DNA of 46,743 nt, taken from Sperchopsis tessellata (lineage: Eukaryota > Arthropoda > Insecta > Coleoptera > Hydrophilidae). The stretch lies in assembly GCA_033557685.1 (NCBI GenBank), contig JAWQRN010000043.1, forward strand, positions 1 through 46,743, in the 5' to 3' direction. Under the pieces are notes generated by a model. The model saw only the letters and a list, made by a program, of their open reading frames with translations, was not told the DNA's origin and did no database searches. This document shows, piece after piece, positions 32,700 to 43,515 of the stretch; position 1 is the stretch's first letter; each line of letters opens with the position of its first letter. The translations under genes were made by a program, and so were the position numbers.

Positions 32700-34310
32700 G
32701 AGACGCGTTCAATGCATAGCATTGTATTGCATTTCTTGCAACCTACCAGATTCTTGCATTGAAAACTGCACATCTCAATTGCTTCTCTAGCTTTTTTGGG
32801 TAGTAATCTGAATTATCTTGAACAGTGCTGAGAGGAAGTAATGATTTTCTGGCAGTTCTATTTCTTTTCTGAAGCCACCTGGGAGACTTTTTATACATTT
32901 GTTATGCAGAGGTGTATCATACGGGTAAATTATACCAACCACGATTTCTTTCTCCATATGGCAATACGATATGTATTGACTTTTTGATCATTCAAATCCA
33001 CACCTTCCATTCCTCGGTTAAAATATTTATAGAGGCCTTGACACATCAGCAACTGCTTTGTTGTGTTTCGACTTTCTAACTTTTGGAAACGTATCTATAA
33101 AATCAAAATTTAACTGCTTTGTACATATGCTGTTATCTACCCATTTAGCAACTAGTATTTGATTATTATCATCAAATCTATAATCAAAATATCTTCGTTT
33201 GACTTTTTTTTTAATTTTATTATCATCAATAGGGCATTTTTTCAGACAATTTTCCCTAATATTCCTTTGCTCATATTTTCTTATCTTTTAGAAGTTCTAA
33301 AGTCGTAAAATAATTTTCGAAATATTCCAATTTTTCTAATAAAGATAGCACTATCTTCGTCCCAAGAGTTTCTGAAGTATTATACTGGTTATTATTCTTT
33401 CCACAGTATGTATGAAACGAATAACAATAACCAGTAGAACTGCACAACTTAAAGTCTTTGTAGCCGAATCTTAGTGGCTTTCACCTAATAAATTGCTTAG
33501 CTGAATGATGTCCGAAGTATATTGATCATTACTTCATCTATGGATAATTCTTGTGTGAAAAATTATCCACTGCATATATTTATTGTTTAAAATTTTCTTC
33601 AATGGACAAAACTTGAACATTTTATCATTACGGTCTAATGGGTTATTATCAGCCGAATGTAAATATCTCTTTATTTCGAGATACCTATTTCTGCTCATAC
33701 TCTTGGCTACTAGGTCAACTCTAATATTTTCATCATGAGATATCTTTTGATATCCAGTCAACGATTATATAGCAATAAAAGTTTTCGCTTCAGGTGGCAT
33801 ATAGAAAAACATGTTATTATTCTGCCTAGCATATAAATTTGTTTGTACAATGTATGTTCAATAAACGAAACAACATATTTTTCAAAAATTTCTGTGGGGT
33901 TAAATTTTTAAAATTTGTAATAACTTGGTCAATTCGTGAATTATGAAAGGAATCAGTGAGAGTTTGAACATTTTTATATGCTTGATCAACTTTTTTCCAT
34001 GAGAACGTTTGGTCTTCTTTTGTTTCTTTGCGACCTCATTCAAGGGTTCATTACCATTGCAAGAAAATTGACATGGTACATCATGAGAAATTTCTATTAT
34101 CTCAAGACCATTGTCGTCATATTCTTATTCATCAGTAAAATGATCTGGTTCTGGAGGCAAAAGAACAATATCTTCCTCATCCTGATTATAGTTCAAAGCA
34201 TTCAAAGCCTCGGAGAGAGTGTTAAAAACTTTTGAAGCATTAAAGGCCTTTATGCCAATTTCAGGATGGTCTACAATCATTTCTGAAAATAAATAGCCTT
34301 TCTTTTTTGC
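32700..34310 (-). mobile_element. piggyBac-like transposase, near full length, decayed
   Basis: The minus strand runs from an acidic N-terminus (about 34200, EALNALNYNQDEEDIVLLPP) through QKKTKRSHGKK and EIFEKYVVSFIEHTLYKQIY to ORF 33534-33761: ITGYQKI, NIRVDLVAKSMSRNRYLEIK, RYLHSADNNPLDRNDKMFKF. It continues as FDYRFDDNNQILVAKWVDNS (about 33150-33190), and ends with a Cys-rich tail CSFQCKNLVGCKKCNTMLC (about 32740-32790), which is the zinc-binding C-terminus of piggyBac/PGBD proteins. The SIDE block is lost in frameshifts, so it is catalytically dead. TTAA-bounded TIRs were not found. Confidence 0.83.
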
Positions 34311-35070
34311 ATAAATTTCATTTAGAAATTAGCTCCTAGTTATATAGAAGCAAATTAAATAGAAAAGTTGAAAAGTAATATATGAGCATACTACTCACCT
34401 TTATTTATATACAAATTATTCACATTAAAGAAAGCATGTGCATTGAGCCTCAAATCCAATTCTGCTGACAGGAGCTGCTTTTAGCGCATCTAGGAACTTA
34501 TTTATAAGAATATAGTATGAACTAACACACTTAGATGGCAGTACCAGGTATATCTTTGAAAGTTCGGAGCCGGTGTATTAAAATTTGTATAAATATCTTA
34601 AATCCAGTAAAAATGTTAAGCTTATTTCAAGAAATAGTAATATAGTAACTATAATTTGCATATTTTTATTTCGTATCAAATAAATAGGTATTTTTGGAAA
34701 CGTACATCAAAAAAATATAAACGAGCTTATCTGAAAGTTAATTAAATTAATTAATATAATTGTAAATGTAAATTATTCTGTAGCCGCTAAATTAAATGTT
34801 AAAAATTGGAACTATTTTATGTCCCTGGCACATATATTGCTGACTACATAATTAACAGAGTTGCATCTGTCATTATATTATATAATGACGGAGATAAAAT
34901 ATTTTCAAGTTTTAAATTAATATAATATTTTATTATATTAAAAAAAGACCCTCATTCTTGTCCATACATATGTACACTCTTCTTCTTCAAATGGATAGTT
35001 TTTTTTGTAGAATACATCCAATTATTTGACCACACTTGTAGTTCCCCTACATTGTTAAATTATGGTTTTT
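34311..35070. other. Noncoding with small palindromes
   Basis: AT-rich. GTCATTATAT-T-ATATAATGAC forms a perfect 10-bp hairpin at 34869-34889. No gene was recognised. Confidence 0.4.
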
Positions 35071-35079
35071 ATACCTTAT

Positions 35080-35680
35080 TCCTGACTATAAAATGTGACT
35101 TCGATTACCTATTCATTTATTTCCATCTCTATAATTTTGATAATTTGTAACATCATTGTGTGCTGACACAACATCCCTCTGGAAAAACTTATTTACATTT
35201 AGGTTCAGTGAATTAGTGTCAAATAGATTTTCTAAATCATCTTGCAGTTAATTTAAGCAGCTTTCATTCGTAAGTTTATAATCAAAAATAATGGGCACAA
35301 TTATTCTTTTGCCAATAATGCCGTGCTACACATTAAAATTAAAACTTGGTGTCTGACTTGGTTTTTTTGTCGCCTAAAGATAATCATTATTTCTTATTTT
35401 TAATTTTTTTGCAGAATCTTTAAGATCGTCATGTACCTAGTTAAGTACAATATTTTCGTTGTCTTCGTAAACTCTTCTAGAATTTTTTTTGGCTAGAAAA
35501 TGGACTAAATGGTTTAAATCAAAATTCTCGTCGATGAAATATAGTTTCGTGTGTTTGTCGCCGATTTGGATATACTTCAAAATAATGAATAGTGGCAACC
35601 TTTTCAATTTTTGTGACCCAGCATGTAATATTGAATCATATTATTTTCATTATAACTGTAATTTTTGTAAATAAACCCAA
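35080..35680 (-). pseudogene. mariner-like transposase fragment (catalytic half)
   Basis: Across frames on the minus strand: SAKKLKIRNNDYL, TKKPSQTPSFNFNV, HGIIGKRIIVPIIFDYKLTN (about 35270-35330), LQDDLENLFDTNSLNLNVNK, then FFQRDVVSAHNDVTNYQNYR (about 35125-35185), where FFQ.DGAPAH is expected, followed by DGNK.IGN. This is the widespread insect family of mariner-related transposases with an N-terminal HTH domain. The second catalytic Asp of QQDGAPAH survives, but stops are frequent. Confidence 0.6.
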
Positions 35681-35689
35681 CACATCATC

Positions 35690-37385
35690 CATTACAGATT
35701 GCTATAACCTATTATTTTCATGGAGGGTTTAAGGTTTGAAGCTGGAAATCAATAGTACATTATTAAGTTCCATAATTTAAAAAGTACACAATTCCATTTT
35801 TAAGATTGATGAAAGTTATCCTTAAATAATTATATTTGTTGAAAAATATGAGTATTATAAAATATTAATAGGTTTTTAATATTTAAAAAAGTCTTGTGTC
35901 CCAGATATGCACACAAACAAGGAAAATTTTCTATGTTTATGCTGTTACTCTATTATTTAATCATAAATGTTTTGTGCTAATGCTAAAATTAGATCTTTAG
36001 ACAAGTTGAATATCATTATATGGTTTACTTGAGAACTATGTTAGTAAAACTTGTAATGAATTATAACAAATAGAATTTTTTGTAACAGTATGAATCAGCC
36101 TTCTCTATATGCTGGCTCATTTTAGAATAAAAATACAAAAAACAGGAAGTATTGTAATGATTTGTTTTAAAACGAAGTCGGGTGTTCATAGTAACAAAAT
36201 TCAGTCTTTTAATAAAACAAATGGTAGTTTTTTTAGATTATTCCACAAACAAAATTAACGGTTTATACAAATATGAGACCAAATTCAATGTTTAATGTAA
36301 TAGAGGCTCTGAAAGGTCCCAACGTTTCGTCCATTGTTGCAGGGGACTTCTTCCAGGCTAGTGATGCTTCTCCAACAAATAAACTCCATCTTGGAAATGT
36401 CTCTAGCAAGAGTGAAGAAAATGTAGGCACTTTTCAATTTCAATTTACATGGTTTCCAATCGTGTTCTCAAAACGTTTTAATGTAATTTAAATATTGTGA
36501 TAAGGTCAAGCTGACAAGAACTTTTCATTAATTTTTTTACTTGTGCGTGGAATAATTTTTGTTATTCTTTGTTCTCTTAACATAATTTTCTTTAAATAGT
36601 TGGTTAATTTGATGATAATGATAATACTTATGTTAATTCAACTAGCCATATCTTGCCATATATTCCCTAGTCGTAGTAAAATTACTTTATTGTTGAAATT
36701 ATTGTGTTCAAATTGTAAAAAAAAAATTTAACTGAAATTGTTCTTAAATTAGCTACTTTAAAATTATGTTAATTTTTAAATCATATCTAGAGTGAGAATT
36801 TTAGGCTTTAATACTATTGTACACAATGTTTAAATAAATCACGGCTCATTTCAGCAAAATAGCAGACAGAGATTCTAGTAGTATTCTTGCTTAACTACAT
36901 TTTCTCAAAGGATAACGTACCATGAACGATGTATTCTAGCTTTACAATGCAACTTTACTATGCAGTTTTGTTATATTAATGTTGTAAGTAGGAAGGAATA
37001 TATTTTATTGTCTGTATTTGTTAGTTGTAACATTTATAGGATCTAGTAATCAACATCAACGTTTTTTAGTTTTTATAAAATATGATAAAACCCATGTATT
37101 GCCATATTTAAATGTGTCTAGCTGTATTCTTAATGTCTGCTGCTATTAAATGTCTACTATATTTTAGTTAGCCAAAGATTTTATTTTATTTGTTAGATAG
37201 TATTGGATATATTTATTTTATGTTGATTTCTTTTTCTTTTTTGTGCAATGCATTTATATTATAGTTACCATTTCATTTTAGTTAAGATTATAATTTATCA
37301 TCACTGTTGATTTCTAATAAATTATGGGATATTATATGAACCATGTTTCGTAGTTATAAATAAGATATTAAATATTATATAAATA
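35690..37385. other. Intergenic with one ribozyme-like patch
   Basis: AT-rich. Apart from the patch at 36290-36350 no structure is seen. The plus-strand ORF at 36273-36491 is an antisense shadow of that repeat. Confidence 0.4.
36290..36355 (-). repeat. Solo Penelope pseudo-LTR-like / hammerhead-like patch
   Basis: Read on the minus strand: CTGGAAGAAGTCCCCTGCAA then CAATGGACGAAACGTTGGGAC. Stem II (GTCC..GGAC) and GAAAC are intact, while the CUGAUGA box appears as CUGGAAGA with one inserted base. It is followed by CTTTCAGAGCCTCTA, shared with the 17.4-kb patch. Confidence 0.4.
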
Positions 37386-37390
37386 TATAT

Positions 37391-37760
37391 AGGCTGATTA
37401 AAATTCACATGCATATATAATGTTATACTAGTGTCATATTTTTGGTTTATCGTTACAAGCATTTTAATGGAAATTTACTGAATATGGAAGTAATAGATCA
37501 ATTTCATGAGAAGAAGGTAGTTCAACAAATTAGTAAAAATAACATTAGTAACATTACAAAATTTATATGATAATTAGCATCAGAATGTTGAAGTATTCAC
37601 CTTGCCAAGCCTAAGTAATAGAAGGTAATTATCTCTTTTTTCCCAAAGATTGTGTCACTAATGTAGCCAATCTCAGTCTTGAGTCAATTATAAAATATAG
37701 GTTCACTTGCAATTTTTGTCTTGTGACAAGTTCATGAAAAATAGAATTTTAATCAGCCTG
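37391..37760. mobile_element. MITE with 16-bp perfect TIRs
   Basis: AGGCTGATTAAAATTC at 37391-37406 is repeated in perfect inverse at 37744-37759. TA dinucleotides occur at both flanks, consistent with a Tc1/mariner-type target. About 370 bases, noncoding. Confidence 0.65.
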
Positions 37761-38260
37761 TAAGGGACATCACATGCTAGCTGCCACATTTATTTTAAAT
37801 GAAACCTTGAAAGTTTACAATGAAGAAACAATATACTTGAAAACTCCCTTTTGAGGAAGTAGAATTTGTTACAATATACCATATTAAGTTATCTTTATTG
37901 AATTGTGTTCTGAAGTAGTAATTGTTTTCTTTAAAAACTAATAAATTTTTATTCAGTATAGTTCGGTCACATCAAGATTGCATCACATATTCTACAGGTT
38001 GCAGGTCCAAATTAAACACCTACTGAAGAGGGTTCACCTTCAAAAGATATGAATTTAGAAAGACTATATCAAAATTGTATTCATAGGTTTTTAACAATCC
38101 TTTTGCTTCTTTGTTGTGTGGAGAGGGGTTAATAAACTGATAACAAACCACCTTTCTGAAGGTAAGATTGGTAGGAAGTATGTTTGTCAAAGTATTGATT
38201 GTTCGCAAAATTAAAAGTTATGATAATATAAATTAGGCATGGGTGCTTAACCTTTATATA
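37761..38260. other. Noncoding, nothing recognised
   Basis: A 62-codon minus-strand ORF (38020-38208) has no motif. Confidence 0.4.
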
Positions 38261-40572
38261 CAGGGTGCCCAAGATAAGTTGTCCACAATGGGTATCTTTG
38301 TTATCTTACTAGCTAGCTAGGAAAGTTTTAGAGAATTTTAATGCAATATCAAATATCTGATTAAATTTGTAAAATTTACAAAAAACTGAAACTTTATTCA
38401 TTCATATTTTTTAATTTTAGATTTTGTTGTTTCAAAGTTAACATTCTTAAGGCACTTTTCTGTAATTAATATGATTATCTTGTTTATTTATTTATTTACT
38501 CCTTTTGTTTCAGAGAAAACTTGATTTTCTAATAATTCTTCACAAACCAAATAGAATTATTTTTTTTTATAATTATGTATTAAGTTGTTCCGAAAATAAT
38601 GGATTAAGATTCAAATTCAATAAAATTGGTTTGCAATAGATTGGATTAGTATGACGGTTGGTGTAATGTTTCATAGCTAAACTTGTTAAGTTTTATGTTT
38701 CTCAGTTGCACAATGTGAGGCCGGTGAAACAAGATAGGTCCTCTTGGTTACTCATCGCTGGTTGTTTTTCGCCTAGTTTTCGGTGCGAAATTTTCAATTA
38801 TTCACTGTACAACTGTTTGGTTAAGATTGGTGCTGCTTGAGGTGCATAATGTCCAAGTTCAAATTCATGCAAAAAAAAAATTTCCAAATCCATTTCTATT
38901 GGGTAAAAGTAATGTAAATTATATTCCTGATGCAATTTATACATTAGCCCTAACTATGAAACAAAAAACAAATGATTAACTATTTTGTAGCAAATATAGC
39001 TTAAAATGATATAATCTTACAATCGGTCATATTTTCAGAACAACGTAATATAATAAAAATATTTATTGAAGATAAATCACGAAAACATTTTTAATATTAT
39101 TTTATTCTATATGTGCCATTATTACTTGTATACCATAGAAATGTGATTTTGCTTCTTGTTTTAAGTGATACAATTTAATGTGTCCAGAAATAAGTGTCCA
39201 ATTTGTGATTTTTAAATATCCAGAAATAAGTGTCCATTTTCTAAAGAATAATTTAATTTACAAAATTATAAAACATATTAGATAAGTTTTGTTTATTTAA
39301 TAATTATGCTCTAATTACATATCTTGTACTTTTGAGCCACGTCACAGCTAATAGTGAAAGGAAGCTGTCCATTTCTTTGTAAGTGATCTTCACCTATATG
39401 AAGTAAACTATAGTTATTATCATCATCAACTTTCATAGTTTCTACTTGCTGATGAGCCAAGAAGAGTATCACAATCTAATTCGGCATGTGCATTTTAAAC
39501 AGTGATTAATTCATCGACAAGCAGTTTTGTGCTGCAATGACTGAATAGCCTTAAAAAATCCTAGATCGAGGACATTTGTGTCCGAATTATTTAATGGCTG
39601 ACAAAACATTTTAATGTTTAAATTTGTTCTTTGAAAAGCTTCCTTAAAACTTATATCGTCAGGATTTATATGTGATCCTCAGGATTTATATGCGGATTTG
39701 CATTATCTAATTGAATCCAGTTTGTTGAAGAAAGATTTGATCTGGGCCATTTTTCTTCAATTGCAGGTAACAATTTTTCGAGCATCTTCTCGAGTTCTTT
39801 TCTAGTTATATTGAAACAACCTTTGTTTCCATTACCCCAGCAAAGATTTTTGATATTTCGCTTAGCAGATTCTTGATATACAAAAAGCCATATACCAAGC
39901 TAAATTGAGCATTTTTGGTTTTCACCCAACAAGTCTCTTTTTGCGAAAGGATAAATCAGCTTCTTTTGAACCATCGTGTAATGATTGCCTTACTCAGTGC
40001 CAAATCCTGCTCACAGTTTTCTTCGATATACTGAATTTATTGGCAACAATTTTGAATGAATCGTGTTTAAGCTTGCCATTATCGGTGAGCTCTAATAATG
40101 AGGTACACAGGGCTGCTCATCTCTTTGGGGGCAAATTGGGTTTCTTCTGGCCAAAACATTGCTCTCATGGTCAACTCGGAATTTGAAATTTTCCTTAAAA
40201 AAACCTCATTAAATGAAAAACTTCTTATTTACAAATAATACAAAAATATCAACTCACTATAAGTGTCAAATTTGACAATTTTTTGTCGGAACTTCAGGCA
40301 TGCTTTCCTTAAATGTTCATAAAATCCTAAATCGGAGACTTATTTCTGAACAGAAGGTGTAATGTTTTTATGTTATGAAAGAATATAGAAAATGCAATTT
40401 TTCAGTTTTTTGCAAATATCTCAGAGACAAAAAAAGCTAGAGAAAATCTAATCTGATATTTTATATTGCCTTAAAATTCTGAAAATGTTTTCCCATTTTA
40501 ACCATAACCATCTTTGTAGCTAGTAAGATAACCAAGATACTCTTGGCAGATAATCTTTTCTTGGGCACCCTT
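38261..40572. mobile_element. Long-TIR DNA transposon (TA-flanked)
   Basis: The left end CAGGGTGCCCAAGATAAGTT is mirrored at the right (reverse complement AAGGGTGCCCAAGAAAAGAT), and the similarity continues inward about 140-170 bases, including TATCTTACTAGCTA and CAAAAAACTGAAA. TA flanks both ends (38259-38260, 40573-40574). The element encloses mariner transposase sequence, described next, which may be a separate inner insertion. Confidence 0.75.
39182..40352 (-). pseudogene. Plant-type (DD39D) mariner transposase
   Basis: On the minus strand: HTH region LTDNGKLKHDSFKIVANKFS with ISKKTVSRIWH (about 40000-40085); GIWLFVYQESAKR (about 39870-39910); KELEKMLEKLLPAIEEKWPR (about 39745-39805); WIQLDNANPHINP (about 39690-39720); FCQPLNNSDTNVLDLGFFKA with IQSLQHK (about 39530-39610). 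The order GIWPF..AKR, PAI..KWP, QQDNA.PH, LDLGFF.AIQSLQ is that of plant mariner-like elements. The Asp of LDNA (39705-39707) and the Asp of LDLGFF (39565-39567) are separated by 39 codons once a 20-base tandem duplication at 39659-39698 is discounted. The first catalytic Asp region is deleted. Weak inner TIRs: GTCCAGAAATAAGTGTCC at 39182 against GTTCAGAAATAAGTCTCC at the right, about 40334-40352. Confidence 0.75.
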
Positions 40573-40574
40573 TA

Positions 40575-41172
40575 GCATTTTTTATCTATTTAAACGTAAG
40601 GTAATAATTACACAGAAGCTATATGTTTAAAATATTTCGACTGTAACAAAAACAAAGGATGTTCAATTAATTTAATCCATTTGGTATTAGCATCCAATAT
40701 GTACTACTGTAATAGATTATGTCGTACTTTACCAGAAATATAGTGAGATTTTATTTGGGGGTCCCCATCATGAGATTCGTAGAAATAAATATGTACGTAA
40801 TTTTTTATATCTAATTATTTTGGTTTGGTGCGAAAAGATATTTTTTACAACCGATTCAGAAGACCCCATTTAATCGCCTGTACGTAGAAAAAACATATTG
40901 TAAACATGAAACAGATTTCAATTGCAATCTTCAGTTTTTAGTCTGTTTCTTTATGTTTTAATATTAATGGATTTGGCAGCAGTTGCTTTTGTGATAAAAA
41001 TAATGTTTAATCTTATTAATTGTTCTTAGGTTGCGCTTATCTATAAGTATCTAATTGATTTTATGTATTTTAAACTAGTTAAAACAGTGGTTGAAAATGG
41101 ATCAGAAAATAGAAAATTCGATGTTTTGTGGATAATCTTCATGATTTAGAAAATAAAAAATATTGTCGTTCC
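40575..41172. other. Noncoding, nothing recognised
   Basis: AT-rich spacer without ORFs above 60 codons or repeats that I could see. Confidence 0.4.
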
Positions 41173-41367
41173 ACAAAGTTTTTTAATATATAGATACATA
41201 TATATATAATATTGCGACCGGTTTCGACCACGCTATGTCATTTTCAAACTTTTGAGTCAATGAAGGCAACAACACAACCTTGCCTCCACTGACTCAAAAG
41301 CTTGAGAATGGCCTAGTGTGGTCGAAACCGATCACAATATTTTATATATATATTAAAAAACTTTGTT
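41173..41367. mobile_element. Foldback element with ribozyme-like cores in both arms
   Basis: Two arms of about 90 bases face each other: CAAAGTTTTTTAATATATA at the left matches TATATATTAAAAAACTTTG at the right, and ATTGCGACCGGTTTCGACCA matches TGGTCGAAACCGATCACAAT. The loop is about 20 bases around 41262-41283. Each arm read towards the outside carries TTGA(G/A)AATG, a short stem and GTGGTCGAAACC. Noncoding. Confidence 0.65.
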
Positions 41368-41382
41368 GAAAATGGAAATGAA

Positions 41383-41513
41383 ACAGATCTTCAAACTTCA
41401 AACGTCGGCACTTGTCAGAGCCTCTACACGGTTTCCACCCGGAAACAACATTCATAAGATCTGTATAAATGTTGTTTCCGGGTGGAAACAACATTCATAC
41501 AGATCTTCAAACT
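41383..41513. repeat. Hairpin with overlapping direct repeats
   Basis: GTTTCCACCCGGAAACAACA (41431-41450, plus TT) is followed after 15 bases by its exact 22-base reverse complement (41468-41489). The 15-mer ACAGATCTTCAAACT occurs at 41383-41397 and again at 41499-41513, bounding the hairpin. GGAAACAACATTCATA also occurs twice in direct orientation (41441 and 41484). Confidence 0.85.
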
Positions 41514-41689
41514 ATTTTTTGATGAAATATACTTGTGCTATTGTCCATAATGTATAGTAAGAAAGAAGACTTTATCTGATAAAATTACATTATCTTACCT
41601 TTTACTTTATATTTTTTTTTAGGAAAGTGATGCTATTAATTCTTAAGCTATGTTATTGACTTCAGAGATGCTATTTTGTTATCATTTTC

Positions 41690-43515
41690 AGCATCATCAA
41701 TCAGCTTATACTAGTCCACTGCAGGACATAAGCCTCCTTTGTTTGTTTCCAAAGTCCTCTATTGTTTTCAGCCTGTATCTAGTTTGAATGGATTCTCTTG
41801 ATGTCGTCAGTCCATCTAGTAGGAGGGCGGCCTCTACTTCTATATGCATCCGATCTTGGTCTCCACTCTATCATACGCTTCGTCCATCTACTATCTCTCA
41901 TTCTGGCTACATGTCCGGTCCAGTTTCAGTTAAGCCTGGTAATTCGGTCTATTGCATCCACCACTCCTGTTCTACGTCTTATTTCTGTGTTTGTTACCCT
42001 TTCATTCAGATGAAGCCCCAACATACTTCTCTCCATTGCTCTTTGGCTCCATACATCAGAACAGACACACTGATCGAAAACTCTCCTTTTAAGACAATTG
42101 GGTAGTTGAGATTTGAAGACATATCCCAGCCTACCGAAAGCGGCCCACGTTAAACTTATTCTTCTCAGAAGTTTATGAGTCTGGTTGTCTCTAGATATAC
42201 AGATTTCATGGCCGAGATACTTTAAGTTGTGGTTTCCTCTATATGTTTTCTAATCACAAGAATGGGTTCACCAAGAATCAGGTTTGTCATGACTTTGGTT
42301 TTTGATATATTTATGTTTAACCCTATTTGTTTAGAAGCAGTATTTAGGCTTTCCAGTATCACTTGTGCCTCATCCATTCTATCTGCAATGAAGACAATAT
42401 CATCAGCAAACCTCAGATGGTTTAGTCTCTCTCTCCATCAATCTTTACTCCCATGGATTCCCATTTCAGATTTTTAAACATGTGTTCCAGCAGCGCGTTA
42501 AACAATTTGGGAGAGATAGTGTTTCTCTGTCTGACGCCGCGTTCAACTCTGAATTTGTTGGTATCTTTTTGTAACTTTACACAAGCTGTAGCAGTATTGT
42601 ATATATTCTTGAGTAGATTTATGTAACGGTGATATATTTTACACTCTGTTAGTTTGGTCTATACTATCAAATGCCTTCTCATAGTCCACAAAGATGAAAG
42701 CTATCGGTTTGTTGTATTCTATTGATTTTTTGATGAGACTTTTTATTACTTGGAGATGGTTGTTTGTTCTATAGCCTGTTTAAACCCGGCTTGTTCATAT
42801 GGTTGATAAAAGTCTAATCTAGTATCAAATCTGGTAAGCTGTTTTAAATGTGTGATAATAAACTGATCGGTCTGTAGTTCTTTAGCAATGTAGTGTCCAC
42901 CTTTCTTGTGTATTAATGTAATAATTACGTTCTGCCACTGTGATGGAGTTGTTGCCCTTAACATACATTCATTGAAATGTGTTTTAATTGCTTTCAACAG
43001 CACTCTCCCCCCCAGTTTAACGGCTTCCATTTATGTCTCGTCTTCTCCATGTGATTTATTATTTTTCTGTACAGTTATTTCTGGAATGTTTTCTGATCCT
43101 TCGTTTATTATTTGGACAAATCTTTTTCCTCTAAAATTATTTTACACTCTTTATATAATTCGCCTTAGAAATTTTCCACTGTTGTCAGTAATTCCTCTCT
43201 TGTCTGTTGTGACTCTGCCTTTCCGATTTGTAAGTTTCCATATCTTCTTCTTTCCCAACGACAGATTTTGTCTGAATACTTTTATCGACTTATTATTCTC
43301 TATTATTCTGGTGATTTCTTTACTTTATTTACTTCTTAATTTAGTGGTCTCAACTCTGTTATTTCTTCGCGATTTATATCAAGCTTGTTTCTCTCGGTGT
43401 TTTCACATTGATAACTATTTTTGATCTGATCATTCTGTGGTCACTTCCAGTGGAGAACTTATTGAAGGTACTCAAGTCGTGGACTATTTCCTTTCTATTT
43501 GCTGTTATAAAATCG
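41690..43515 (-). mobile_element. RTE-type LINE, 5' truncated
   Basis: The minus strand reads the end of the endonuclease (NEIDFITANRKEIVHDLSTF, then FSTGSDHRMIRSK, about 43435-43515), a long linker, then RT: GGRVLLKAIKTHFNECM, QWQNVIITLIHKKGG (ORF 42746-43030), FVDYEKAFDSI (about 42660-42690), GVRQRNTISPKLFNALLEHM (about 42490-42545), the catalytic LRFADDIVFIADRMDEA (about 42370-42420) and the C-terminal WNWTGHVARM, RGRPPTRWTDDIKRI (about 41800-41830). The SDHR and FADD catalytic boxes are preserved, with few stops and frameshifts, so it is younger than its neighbours. The 3' end is near 41690 in GATGATGCTGAAAATGAT (read on its own strand). Confidence 0.88.

Noticed and set aside
36273..36491. 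72-codon plus-strand ORF
   Set aside because: Covers the ribozyme-like repeat in antisense; no independent protein motif.
39905..40186. 93-codon plus-strand ORF
   Set aside because: Antisense shadow of the DD39D mariner helix-turn-helix region on the minus strand.
42906..43424. 172-codon plus-strand ORF
   Set aside because: It is the antisense shadow of the RTE LINE linker and RT region, whose minus-strand translation matches the family.
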